Part shown: one piece after another, positions 11,168 to 22,756 of the stretch
Layout of the letters: each line of letters starts with the position of its first letter
How positions within the stretch are numbered: position 1 is the stretch's first letter
Assembly: GCA_023525975.1 (NCBI GenBank)
Contig: CM042040.1
Coordinates: forward strand, 51,677,486 to 51,741,485
Reading direction: 5' to 3'
From: Smallanthus sonchifolius
Taxonomy: Eukaryota; Streptophyta; Magnoliopsida; Asterales; Asteraceae
DNA: 64,000 bases
Notes under the pieces: generated by a model
The model's input: the letters and a program-made list of their open reading frames with translations, nothing else
Database searches by the model: none
What the model was told of the DNA's origin: nothing
Made by a program: the position numbers and the translations under genes

Positions 11168-13267
11168 AGGTTCATGTAAAAAGGATTCTAAATATAAGAA
11201 GGGTGAGAAGGATTTATGGTCATTAGATCAAATTATAGAAAAATTTAGAGGTTGAGAATAAATTGTAGGAGAAAAAGTTGTTGGAAGGGTATTTTAGTCT
11301 TGGACACTTTTGTTGACTTTTTATCAAGCTCCCCCCCCCCCTTTAAACCTTCATAACTTTTGCATACGACATTATTATTTTTTTTAATTACACCATAAAA
11401 ACGAGCATTTTTTATCTTTAAAACGAGCATAGGGTCGTTATATAAAAAAATTTCGTTTTCCAGCTCATTGTGTAATATGTCAGGTCATTGTGTAATAAGT
11501 CTGGTCATTGTGTAATATGTCAGGTCATTGTGTAATAGATCTGGTTATTTATAATTTGCTCATTGTGTAATATCAATTCATTATGTAATATCATGTTATT
11601 GTGTAATATCAGTTCATTGTGTAATATTAGGTCTCGTCATTATGTTATATTTATTCATTATTGTGTTATATGTATTCATCATTGTGTAATATGCCAGGTC
11701 ATTGTGTAATAGGTCTGGTAATTGTGTAATATGTCAGGTCATTGTGTAATAGGTCCGGTCATTTATAATTTGCTCATTGTGTAATATCAATTCATTGTGT
11801 AATATCAGGTCTGGTCATTGTGTTATATGTATTCATCATTGTGTTTTACGTTTCCAGCTCATTGTGTAATTTGCTCAAATATGTCAGGTCATTGTATAAT
11901 GTAAAGTCTAGTCATTGTGTAATATGCTCATTTTGTCAAATATTTTTTATCATTGTGTTATATGTATTCATCATTGTGTTTTACGTTTTCCAGCTCATTG
12001 TGTAATTTGCTCATTATTGTGTAATTCGCTCAAATATGCCAGGTTATTGTGTATTGTAAGGTCTGGTTATTATGTAATTTACTCATTGTGTAATATGCTC
12101 ATTTTGTCAAATATTTTCATCACTTGTGTTATATGTATTCATCATTGTGTTTTACGTTTTCCAGCTCATTGTGTAATTTGCTCATTATTGTGTAAATTCT
12201 CAAATATGTCAGGTTATTGTGTAATGTAAGGTCTGGTTATTGTGTAATTTACTCATTGTGTAATATGCTCATTTTGTCAAATATTTTTCATCATTGCGTT
12301 ATATGTATTCATCTTGTGTTTTACGTTTTCCAGCTCATTGTGTTTTACGTTTTTCAGCTCATTGTGTAATTTGCTCATTATTGTGTAATTCGCTCAAATA
12401 TGTCTGGTTATTGTGTAATGTAAGATCTGGTTATTGTGTAATGTAAGATCTGGTTATTGTGTAATTTACTCATTGTGTAATATGTTCATTTTGTCAAATA
12501 TTTTTCATCATTTGTGTTATATGTATTTATCATTGTGTTTTACGTTTTCCAGCTCATTATGTAATTTGCTCATTATTGTGTAATTGCTCAAATATATCAG
12601 GTTATTGTGTAATGTAAGGTCTGGTTATTGTGTAATTTACTCATTGTGTAATATGCTCATTTTGTCAAATATTTTTCATCATTTGTGTTATATGTATTCA
12701 TTTGAACGTTTTCCAGCTCATTGTGTAATTTGCTCATTATTGTGTAATTCGCTCAAATATGTCAGGTCATTGTGTAATGTAAGGTATGGTTATTGTGTAA
12801 TTTGTTCATTGTGTAATAGCAGTTCATTGTGTAATATCAGACCTTCTATTACACAATGGCCTAGTATATTACAAATTACCATTAGTAACATATCAGGTAA
12901 TTGTGTAATGTAAGGTTTGATCATTGTGTAATAGCAGTTCATTGTGTAATAGCAGGCCTGGTCATTGTGTAATATCAGACCTTCTATTACACAATGGCCT
13001 GGTATATTACACAATGACCATTAATAACATAGCAGATCATTGTGTAATGTAAGGTTTGGTCATTGTGTAATATCAGACCTTCTATTACACAATGGCCTAG
13101 TATATTACACAATGACCATTAATAATATATCAGGTCATTGTGTAATGTAAGGTCTGGTCATTGTGTAATATCAGTTTATTGAGTAATTTCAGGTCTGGTC
13201 ATTGTGTAATAGAAGGTCTGACATTGTGTAATTTGCTCATTATGTAATAGCAGATCATTGTGTAATA
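11168..13267. repeat. TCATTGTGTAAT minisatellite region
   Basis: After an AT-rich lead-in (11168-11460, with a 12-bp C run near 11330), the sequence to 13267 is a degenerate array built from (T)CATTGTGTAAT(A) separated by short spacers such as GTCAGG, GTCTGG, TTTGCT. Higher-order units of about 170-200 bp containing TTTTACGTTTTCCAGC repeat four to five times (11830-12740). Near 12841-13115 the motif also appears inverted (ATTACACAATG), so part of the array can fold back. Short ORFs throughout are repeat translations. It may be the body of a TIR element that starts in the (TA)n at 11143-11167. Confidence 0.85.
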
Positions 13268-13878
13268 GGGGTGAGTTCACTAGAAAACTCATTTTCATAA
13301 GAAAACCAAAAAACTTCTACTGCATATGTGTAGTACAACCAAAAACCCAACCCACCCCAAAAAACCTAACCCCCCCCCACCCCTACCCAAAAACCTAAAC
13401 CCACCCCACCCACCCCCGAAAAACCTAAACCCACCCCACCCACCCCCGAAAAACCTAAACCCCCCACCCACCCCCCAAAAACCTAAACCCCCACCCCTCT
13501 AAAAACCTAAACTAAACCCAAAAACTAAACTAAAAAGCCTAACACACCCCCACCTGAAAACCTAACCCCCACCCCACCCCCACCCAAAAACCTAAACCCC
13601 ACCCCACCTACCCCCTCACCCACCCCCAAAAAACCTAAACCCCCCACCCCACCCCTCCAAAAACCTAACCTAAAAGCTAAACTAAACCCAAAAGCTAAAA
13701 CCACTACTTTTTGAGTTTTTTTTTTGAACGAGAACGACGTTTGAAACAGGTCTCCAAAGCAGTTTTTTAATTTTTGATTTATTTTTTGAGTTATGATTTT
13801 TTTAAATATTTTTTTAACTTAAATAAGTAGTTTTTTTGGTTTTCTCATGAACATTGAGTTTTCTTATGATCATTCCCC
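13268..13878. mobile_element. Short TIR element with C-rich core
   Basis: GGGGTGAGTTCA...CATAAGAAAACC at 13268 pairs imperfectly with GGTTTTCTCATGAAC...ATTCCCC ending at 13878. TA lies outside the right end and ATA outside the left. The core (13340-13700) is made of CCCACCCC / AAAAACCTAAAC units, with cytosine almost absent from the complementary strand, and the rest is T-rich. It is non-coding. The ends resemble those of the next element, suggesting one family. Confidence 0.7.
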
Positions 13879-14199
13879 TATATATATATAGGGTTGAGTT
13901 CATAAGAAAGCTCAATTAAATAAGAGAACTTAAGAACTAAATTTAGACCATTGATCTCACTTGATCAATGGCTGGAAAAAAAAGGAGGGAAAAAAAATAA
14001 AAAGCGGAGTTTTTAAGTAACAAGGGTAAATTCAAGATTAAAAAAAAAGAAAAGAAAACAAAACCCGATCATACGGTTCCCGTCGATTCAATTCTTCACC
14101 AATCGCTCTGCTTGGGTTTGGATTATACACGAAATTACCGCAAAATCGAGCCGAAATCAGAGGATTCTACCGCAGTGCATAATTGTTACATTTAAAGTA

Positions 14200-17100
14200 T
14201 TTAACTGCTTATTTAAAGTATATGCAAGTTTAAGTTATGTTTGCATATGTTTTACACGATTTGCCAAGTATTACATACATGCAATGCATAATTGTTACAT
14301 TTAACTAATTATTGAAAGTTATACTTGCACATATGTAGCATTGTAAGTTATGTTTGAACATATGTAAGGTCGAACAGAGCAATGTTAACGTATTTGGACA
14401 TGTTTGTTTGTACTGCATACATGCAGTGCATATGAAAAAATTATGATGATATTGATGGTGTTATATCACGTGTTTAAATATATTACACGTGTGCAATATA
14501 TATTAAGGATGTTAATGTTTGTCCGTCTTGATGATGCTATACCATTTGTTTAGAGTTCACAATAAACTATGTATCGTGCAGGGTCACATTGCATGTATGT
14601 AGTATGTATGTAGCAAATATACAATATATATGATGATCTTAGTGTTCAGTTGTGATGATAATAATACAACACTTGTTCAGTATGTTAATTTTCAGCTGTT
14701 AAATTGTGATGATGAAGGTATAGCATTTGTTTACACTTCAACATAAAAAATGCATTATGTAGGGTTACACTGCATATATGTAGTGTGTTAAGTTAGTAAT
14801 GATGTAATGATGCAGTGCTTATGAAAAGTGTTGTGATTATACAAACATAAAAGATGCAAAACTTAACATACAAATACTGTTTCATAATTTAGGTAACCAA
14901 ACAAGAACATGAAACCAAGAAGTTCCAGTCTCTTAAAAGGTATGTTATATTTAGTATATATATATGTATTATCATGAATACATATACGCATTGTTGACGT
15001 ATCAAATATATACAATACTGATGCATTACACTGTTACATTACAAATGCTTTACATATGCACCTTACTAATACATGAGAAGGTTACCCTACAGGAGAAACC
15101 GCCCAAAGAAAGTATGCGTTTGTATAGGTATACTACACATATGTAATATCTTTAAGGATATTAATGTTCATGTTCTTACATGTATTTAGTTATATTGCAT
15201 ATATGAATATAAACATAGTAATGTAAATGTATCTGAAAACGTTTGTTTATACTGCATATACGTAGTGCATCTGAAAAGTGTGTTGAGGACGTTAGATCAT
15301 CTGTTTAGGTATAATAAATACATATATGCATCACATTTAAGGGCATTAATGTTCAGTTGTGTTGATAATGCTATAGCACTTCTTTAGGATTCATTATAAA
15401 TAATGTATCATGTATGGTTATACTGCATATATGTAGGGTGTTGAACAAAAGTATGTAGTATTGACGTTATACTGTAATACTGTATATTGCATATGGTTAT
15501 ATTGCATATACGTAGTATGCTGCACTAAATTATGTGGTATTGACGTTATACTGTAATACTGTAGTATGTATGGTTATAATGCATATACGTAGTATGCTTA
15601 ACATACAATGTTAATGATTTTTAATATGTTGATTACGCTACATTTATGCAGCGTTGCATTACTAATGTTATTACTTACGTTTCTACATTTGTATTTATAC
15701 TGCGTATATGAAGTATATTTGAATGTCCAAAATGTTTATATTACTACCTAAGATTAGGTGTATTACATATGTGTAGTTTAATAAAAGTATGTAGTGTTGA
15801 TGTTATATTGCAATAATATATTATGTATGGTTACAGTGCATATATATCATTTGTTGAACATACAAATGTTAATGATTACTCATATGTTTGATTATGCTAC
15901 ATATATGCAGTGTTGTATTCCTAATGTTTTGGTTTAGATATACTACATATATGCAGTCACGTGGATCCCTTGATGTTTTGGTATATTACATATATAGATA
16001 TGTAGCTATATTGCATATATGTATTTGGAGATAATAATGTTAATGTGTATGTTTAAGTTACTGCATATATGACGTCTTATAAAAGACGGTAAACTTAATG
16101 TTGGTACATCTGGTTCGTTATACTGCGTATATGTTGTATAGTTGAAGATAGTAATGTTAATGTTACTGCGTGTGTTTAGGTATACTACGTATATGAGTCT
16201 CTTAAAAGATGGTAAACTAAACGTTGCTGTAATTTCTTCAAGCAAAAGGTGTTGGATGAAACAAAATGAACCGTAAAGATGCTGAAAGAAACAAATGAAA
16301 GGGGAAAAAATTTTAAAAGAATCAAGTGAATGTGAAAATGTGTCGAAGAAAGAAATGTTGAAGAAATCATCTGCCATGGGAGAAGAGCATATATGTGACC
16401 TCAAGGATATTGGTCCAAAGTAACTTGTATAATTTTGTGAAAATTAAACATAGGTTTCTGTTATCTATAATTCTTGTACTGTTTTGTTATGTTTTCTATT
16501 GATGTATTAAAAACTTGACATTTTGGCTATTTGAGAAGGATATGTAGACGTTTGCATCCCATTTGTTGGGAAGCTGATGTGTTAAACCAATACGATTATG
16601 AATATTATGGTACTTTTGTGTGTTGTTGATGATTATTATCTGAAATATATATTTTACTCTTATCTGTTATACACATATTTATGTATGCAGAATTACATGT
16701 ATGTAAATTTTGTACTACATATATGTAGTATAAATAAATGATGTTAAAGTGTATGTAAACTATATACTACATATATGTAGTTTAAATGTATAAGGTTAAA
16801 GTGTATGTATACTCTATATTTGCATACATGTTATAAATGTTATGTTTAAATTGTATGCAAATACTATAGTACAAATATGTAGTATAAATGTTTAAAGTAT
16901 ATGGAGTAAGCAGAAAATGTTTCATTATAATAAAATCATAAATGCATCTGATACACAATATTATTTAATAAAACATATTATTACAATAGCATACTAAATA
17001 TATTTATTATGTCATACTACATATATGTAATATCCCTTAACAAATGATATTACAAATGAACAGATGAGTTTGACTGTTTGCAATTCATGAATCATAAACC

Positions 17101-18620
17101 AACAACAAGGCCAAAAGAAGGGACAACAGAAGCATTAGCAGCAGGGTCAATAACAACGCCATTTATCTTCTTGCGGTTAGGTGTATCAACATTGTACACA
17201 TATTTTTTACTTGTACGACATAACGTTGGATTTTTCTTTCGATTCTCCACAACTTTTTCACCTGGACCAATTAGTCGTCGGTACGTGTCACAACCTTTGT
17301 TATAATACTTATTGTCCAATAAGGTCGCATGTCACAACATATTTATTGTTATAATCTGGCTCGTTTAGGAATTTTACAAATACGTAACTTCTTATTTTCC
17401 TTATTGGCTCAACAAATACAGAAAGTTTCTATGTATAAACAATAATAAAACAATGTTATAATATCTTTAAAGATGTACATTTAAGTGATATTACATATAT
17501 AGTATCATCCTATGCTACATATATGCAATATGTTGAAATAAACAATAATATTTCCTCATTGACTTCTTATTTTCCTCATTGCCTCAGCAAATGCACAATT
17601 AGTGTTACATATATCAAAACTGCAGCCCATGGTGGAACAAGTTTATCCATAAATATTGGAAGAGACTTGTACAGAAGAAACAAATTAACAAGATGATCAC
17701 CCGATGCAATTGACAAATATTCATAAAAACCCGCAACCAGTTGCACAAACCTCCATTGCTAAGGAGTTGCCAATTAAGAGCACACAAAATAGTAGATGTT
17801 GATTCTTTACAACTTGGAATATTTTAGCTGCCACCAAGATATTTCACCAGATATTAGTGCAACAAAAAAAAAGATAAAGATATAAATTTAGTTTGTTAAG
17901 TAATGTGAAAAAAAAAAGACTACTAAGAGGTAACATCAAGCAATTGTTGACTAAATAAGTCAAAGTAAATGACTAATGACTAAATGATCATTTTATTCAT
18001 GGTGCAACAGGACTTCGTTGTGACTCTGCACATCAATCATTTTTCCCCTAAACTTCCTTTCAGGATTATTAAATTGCCCTAGGGGTTTGTTTAGAAAGCA
18101 ATTACAGAAATCAAAATTCACACATGTAGACCTCTTAATTTCTACCAAATTGTGTTTGGTGACAGTTCTAATATCATTTTCTAATAATACATCAATCACA
18201 ATTTGATTTCCAACTCAAAATAAAACAATGTTATAATATCTTTAAGGATGTACAATTCAGTAATATTCAACATATGTAGTATCTCCTATACAACATATAT
18301 GTAATCTGTTGACATAAACAATAATATACAACATGGAAATAACATATAAAAACAAATTTAGCACTCATAAACAAAAATATATTAATTTCAAGTATAATAA
18401 ACATCTCTAGCCCTATATTACATATATGTAGTATTGAGAATCATATTTGACCTTATTGCTCGACACCAACAGATTTCAAAGAAGAATCAATATAATTGTC
18501 AGAAACAAAAATATGTTAATTTCAAAGGAGAACCAATAGAATATATGTAGTATTCACAAACAAAAATATGTTAATTTCAAGTATATTAAACATGTCTAGC
18601 CCTATATTGCATATATGTAG
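14200..18620. repeat. Dispersed CATATATGTAGT motif
   Basis: Variants of (T/A)(G/A)CATATATGTAGT recur dozens of times across the TIR element. Some are full palindromes (ACTACATATATGTAGT near 16712 and 16769), often 50-150 bp apart. Local tandem copies of a roughly 75-bp unit occur at 16690-16890. No gene is seen in 14200-17000. Confidence 0.75.
17092..17319 (-). CDS. Unrecognised basic ORF, weak
   Basis: This 75-codon open frame encodes a Lys/Arg/Asn-rich product (RRLIGPGEKVVENRKKNP near the middle, PNRKKINGVVIDPAANAS after it). The composition looks more protein-like than its AT-rich surroundings, and a reading frame on the other strand also exists. It may be an exon of the TIR element's own gene. 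I do not recognise a family and would treat it as hypothetical. Confidence 0.2.
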   Translation of the reverse strand: MDNKYYNKGCDTYRRLIGPGEKVVENRKKNPTLCRTSKKYVYNVDTPNRKKINGVVIDPAANASVVPSFGLVVGL

Positions 18621-18691
18621 TATTGATAGTCAAATTTTACCTTATTGCTCGACAACAACAAATTTCAAAGGAGAATCAATAGCATTGTCAG
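18389..18691. repeat. Two-copy tandem duplication (about 110-bp unit)
   Basis: Units at about 18389-18497 and 18578-18691 share CTAGCCCTATATT.CATATATG and then CCTTATTGCTCGACA.CAAC and AATCAATA.CATTGTCAG. They differ at about 10%. The second copy overlaps the end of the hypothetical acidic ORF. Confidence 0.8.
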
Positions 18692-18851
18692 AACTTGAAG
18701 CAATATCACCAGATGAACTCTTTTCTGCATTCTGATCCATAACATTATGCTCTTTTCCTTGATTAATTTCAAATTCTGACCTAGGACCGACTTCGATAAT
18801 TTCAATAGTATTGTTTGCAATATTATTTGTAGAACTCTCAGATAAAGCCAT
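18642..18851 (-). CDS. Hypothetical acidic N-terminal exon
   Basis: Starting at the ATG at 18851 (purine at -3) gives a 69-residue acidic, Ser/Asn/Glu-rich product beginning MALSESSTNNI. It lies close to the element's right end and reads inward, where the first exon of a transposon gene would be. The frame ends in TAA just before a GTAAAA. Part of the 3' half is duplicated at 18440-18500. No family was recognised. Confidence 0.3.
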   Translation of the reverse strand: MALSESSTNNIANNTIEIIEVGPRSEFEINQGKEHNVMDQNAEKSSSGDIASSSDNAIDSPLKFVVVEQ

Positions 18852-19248
18852 CTCTAATCGATTTAACAAAAAAACACAAAAGTTGTTAAAAAATAGTAAA
18901 ACCACGCATGAATAAGGAAGAATTAATCATGAGAAATGCCTTCAATAATCATGATGAATGGTTGAAATTAAGCTTCTTATCACATCAATTAACGAATGTA
19001 ATGAGAAATATGGAATCGATCTTTAAAATCTTCGTTCAGATTGTCGATGGGAAAAGTTTGAATGGTAGAAGAAGAACAGTGATCAGGATCAGATTTTTTG
19101 AGAGAATACGTGTTTGATTTAATAGAGAAGGTTAAATGACAAGTATACCCTTAAATGGAGGAGTTTTTTAGTTTTCTTCTCAAGGGGGAGTTTTCTTATG
19201 AACTTCACCATATATATATATGGGTTGTTGTTTCCTTAAACAATTCTT

Positions 19249-19486
19249 AGAAGATGTCATAGAAAAGAAAAAAGGAATTGAAATTCCTGAAATAAATAAC
19301 ATGGCCACAGAACCTGAACAAACCCTAATACAGACTAGTGGATCAATAAATATGATAAACATACAGTGTAGGTTATGGCTTGATAACAATACACCTATAG
19401 ACTTAACAGCCCTAGTTGATACAGGAGCTACAAAAAGTGTGATATCACATAGTTTAACAGATGAAAGATTTCACAAACCTCTTGCC
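19249..19486 (+). pseudogene. EPRV fragment D: ORF2 protease region
   Basis: About 238 bp of plus-strand viral sequence matches ORF2 around the aspartic protease, including the VDTGATKS active-site motif. It lacks a 9-bp CCTGAACAA repeat present in copies B and C. It stops at ...CACAAACCTCTT, where the sequence switches to the opposite strand (segment A) through a shared CTT. The 30 bases to its left (19222-19248) are not recognisably viral and may be filler. It is a fragment with no coding role. Confidence 0.9.
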
Positions 19487-19615
19487 TGGTTTGTCTATTC
19501 ATTTTTAATAGGCTGCCAATGTTTATAAGGTTTGGGACTATTATCACTTAAGTGTATTGTTTTTAACTTATTTATAATACTATCTATTCCAACAGAGCTA
19601 TCCTCTGTATTAATA

Positions 19616-20014
19616 CTATTTTTTATCTTTTTTAAGATTTTTTATTTCTAAAATAATCTGGTGATTTTGTTCTCGTATATAATCTAAGTTTTCAGCTAAT
19701 TTTTTAATTTCTTCTGTGTTTTTATTTATATGATGTATAATTTTATCTAATAACTGTTTACTATAGGTAGTTTCTTTTTGTAAACTAAAACCAAGGTTTA
19801 TAATAAGATCTGTAACACTATTTAAGTGTGTATTTTCTGTATGCAAACTATGTGTGTGTAATTCCTTAAATCTACAGATGTGTTTATAATAATTACTATT
19901 AACTTCTTTATTATCGCTTTTATCAGAAAATTCGAGATTTAAAAAATCGAGCTTCTTAAAGATTTTTGACGGATCAATATTTTTAAAGAAATCTGGTTTC
20001 TCAGAGTTTTTCAC
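19616..20014 (-). pseudogene. EPRV segment A ORF1, frameshifted
   Basis: This matches copy C ORF1 from its GTG (20012-20014) onward, with one Ile/Thr difference. It then gains one A in an A-run, which moves the frame into a stop at 19616-19618. The coiled-coil-like C-terminal half is largely kept but the last roughly 40 residues are lost. As in copy C, the open frame has no ATG. Confidence 0.85.
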
Positions 20015-20291
20015 TTATCTCCTAAAGTTCTTCCATAAGTATATTTCTATATCCCAGTTAATTAAAGCGTAAAAATAAACATAATTAACAAACATAAAAT
20101 AAACATAATCATCTAACATATATGAACAGAGTAATTCATAAAATTCTTATGATAACTTGACAAAATTTAGTAATCAAAGCAAATTTTCTCCCTAATCTTC
20201 ACCTTAGCGGGTTTCCACATAAATAGGACTTAAGCATATCGAGCTGCCTGATATGGACCTGTCTAAGTCTTTTAGATATTAGGAAAGCCTT

Positions 20292-20304
20292 TGCTCTGAT
20301 ACCA
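20292..20304 (-). promoter_or_regulatory. EPRV primer-binding site, segment A
   Basis: TGCTCTGATACCA is the complement of TGGTATCAGAGCA, the plant initiator tRNA-Met primer site used by caulimovirids for minus-strand synthesis. It is continuous with viral leader on both sides. Confidence 0.9.
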
Positions 20305-20619
20305 ACTTTTGGGGAGGTGATCAGAGAATTTTTTTTTTTTTAGAAAAAACTTTAAAAATAAAATAAAGATGGTACGTGCCGTTGTTTCACTCAGGGTTGC
20401 CTAGACTTTTGGTCCGAATCACGAATGATCTCATAGCAGGTTAGAGGCTTCCAGGCTATATACCAAAAATATTTTTTTTTTTTTTTTTTTTATCTTAAAG
20501 CAACCAACATGAAAGATACTTACAGTATGATTGCAGAAGATAGCAGCGGAACTTGTTGAAATATTTGCAGAAATATGAATCTAAACACTTTTTTTTTTTT
20601 TTTTTTTTTTATCTGGGGT

Positions 20620-20999
20620 ATAGTATGAAGGACTTGAAGAACTATGAAGATAAGGACTGACTCTTAAGAAACCAGAGAGAGAGAGATTAGTTGCTCATGA
20701 ATGAACTTGATTGCATTCAATGATAATATTTCGGTGTGTTTACAAATGAAACTCGTCTGCTCTTATATAGGCAGAGAAAAGGAAAACAATCAAACAAAAG
20801 AAACGGTCCTAAATTAAAGAGACTAGAAAACAAAACATCTTTACACTATTTCTCTACAGTAAAAGAAAATAATTACAACTTTTGTCGGCCAGAAGCTAAC
20901 TTTTGTCGGCCAGACGCGTCTGTAATGTGTAGTGACGTAAGTGCTTACGTTTCTTCAAATTATTGAGACGGAAACGTCATTGCTTACGTATTTCTCTTT
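20620..20999 (-). promoter_or_regulatory. EPRV intergenic promoter, segment A
   Basis: This is the minus-strand copy of the viral promoter: TATATAA at about 20763-20769 (complement TTATATA), a pair of CTGGCCGACAAAAGTT repeats, and ACGTAAG/TGACG motifs up to the end of ORF3. It would fire leftward into ORF1 of segment A, which is broken. The plus-strand ORF at 20736-20966 is a shadow. Confidence 0.75.
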
Positions 21000-22745
21000 C
21001 TAGAAGTCTCTGTGTGTATCTGGTAGAGATGGTGGCGTTCCTGTGTCGTCTGAATCACCTATGTCGTGATCCCATTCTGTATTAATTATGTGCTGTAATT
21101 CCAAGGTATCTCCTTCTCCGGTGAAGGGGATGAGTATGTTCCAATTTTTGTGTGTCCATATCTGTATATAGTGTCCTTCTGCTATAAGATGGAAATCTTC
21201 CCAATGAAAGCCTGAAGGTAAATAGGGGGTTTGTTGGTTTTGGGTAATGAAATGTTTAGTATCTTTAGTGTTTGTGGCTTTGGTTTGTAGGCTGGCTAAA
21301 TTATCGACCCAGTATAAGTCTGAGAAGATAATTTCTTGTTTAACTGCTAATTGTTTAAGGTAATCTTTTCTGGAGGGTTTGTGGCTGATGAACACCCTTT
21401 TTCTGGCGGGTCTGTAGGTGTGATCATTAGCATAAGGAAAGGAGGAAAAGAATTTACATCCAATATATGGAGGGAATATGTGTGTACTGATGTTTCCGGT
21501 GGCAATAATAAATTTTTCACCGAAAAGGTTTATAATGCTTTCTGTTTTTGGATCTAAACCCATTTCGATATAATCTATCATTCCATTATGGTAAAACTGT
21601 AGGATTAGATCTCGTGGCATGTCTGTAGTTTTCAGGTTTATTTGTAGGAGAAGAAGGCAGGTTCCATTTCCTTCATTATCTGTTCTTTCTACCACTGTAA
21701 CTCCTTTATATTTTTCTTCATTTAGAGCAATCATCATTACTCTAAGTTGTAACTCGTATATCACAAGGGGGAATTCTGAGCAGATTTTTTGTGATACAAT
21801 GCTGTCAAATTCTGGAAACTGGTCTATCAAGGTTTGAAGGCAAGTCTTCCAGGGAGTGTCCATCATTCTGGCTTTGAAGGCGTCATAGCTTCTAGAGCTA
21901 CTAGAGCTTTCTTCTTTTCTTTCTAGTTTCTGTAACAGCTATGTATTGTTGGCTTCAAGGATGCCAACTTTCTGTTTAAGAATGTTAATTTCAACAAGGC
22001 TTTGTATAGACTGTTTATTTTTTCCTTGTTCAAGAAGTTGTTCTTGCAACTTTGCAATTGTTTCTTCTTGTGCCTTTATAATTTGTGTTTGGCTAGTCTG
22101 TGTAATCTGTGAGAACGTCTGAACTTCTTCAGGTTCTATGTAAAAACTGTCTATACCAAAATGTTCTCTGGCTGTCTTTAAAGCGTCAGAGAAGCTTTGA
22201 TAGCCTTTGTAAATTGGTCCTGGACACTGTATATGTTTTATAACTGTTTCCCATTTATTGAAGATACCAATCTTGGTTCCTCTAAAAATGATGTAGTGTG
22301 TAAACTTTGGCTTTGTAATCTGTGTTTCAGGACTTTTAGCCTGCTGTTCATGAAAATAAATGCTCAAAGCATTTAAGATCTGTACTTTAAAGGCAGAGGC
22401 ATGAGGCATAGTCTGCACATGCCACAGGTTGTCTAACAAGCATTGCTGCTTATCTGTTGGTTTTATGCCACTAATAGGGCGAAATTTTGTATGTTGGTCT
22501 GTACAAATTTGTAAGGCATAAGAGCCAAATGATATGGTTGAAGGTTTGGGTATTGTTGTAGGTTTTTGGGGTGTAGGTTTTTTGGGTGTTTTGGGGTAGA
22601 TTGTGGGATTTTGTGGTGATGGTTGAGGTTGTGTGAGGAAGTAAGATGGTGGTATAGGATTTTGTGGAGGTTGGGTGTAGAAAAAGTGCTGTGATATCTG
22701 TTTAGAACTTTGTTTTTGACTGGCTGTTATGGCTTGGCTTAGCAA
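21000..22745 (-). pseudogene. EPRV segment A ORF3 (transactivator-like), truncated with nonsense
   Basis: This matches ORF3 of copies B and C but lacks the N-terminal roughly 30 codons at the junction near 22745. An in-frame TAG sits at 21939-21941, at the same codon as in copy B where copy C has CAG. Otherwise open to the shared stop at 21000-21002. It keeps the Pro-rich region, the viroplasmin-like block (HYIIFRGTKIGIFNKWE) and the coiled coil before the stop. Confidence 0.9.
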
Positions 22746-22756
22746 TTTCTCTGTTT

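Larger units (their letters stand above)
13891..19209. mobile_element. 5.3-kb TIR element adjoining (TA)n
   Basis: GGGTTGAGTTCATAAGAAAG at 13891 pairs with the complement of CTTATGAACTTCACC ending at 19209, about 23 bp of imperfect TIR. Both sides carry (TA)n. The interior is AT-rich and strewn with CATATATGTAGT motifs. Possible coding pieces are all weak and on the minus strand (17092-17319, 17993-18199, 18642-18851). I could not recognise a transposase, so the superfamily is open. Confidence 0.6.
19487..22756 (-). mobile_element. EPRV segment A, inverted
   Basis: About 3.27 kb of minus-strand viral DNA. In viral order it holds ORF3 lacking its first roughly 30 codons, the whole intergenic region, ORF1 and the first codons of ORF2. 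It therefore runs through the primer site (20292-20304), so it came from a circular or tandem form and not from a linear genome cut there. Both ends join other viral segments at 2-3 bp of shared sequence: CTT with D, and TT with B at about 22756. Similarity to B and C is near-complete, with a few substitutions and length changes in homopolymers. Confidence 0.9.

Noticed and set aside
11820..12913. ORFs of 60-109 codons
   Set aside because: Translations of the TCATTGTGTAAT minisatellite.
13340..13700. Interstitial telomere
   Set aside because: The units are CCTAAAC with variable C and A runs and lack the CCCTAAA period.
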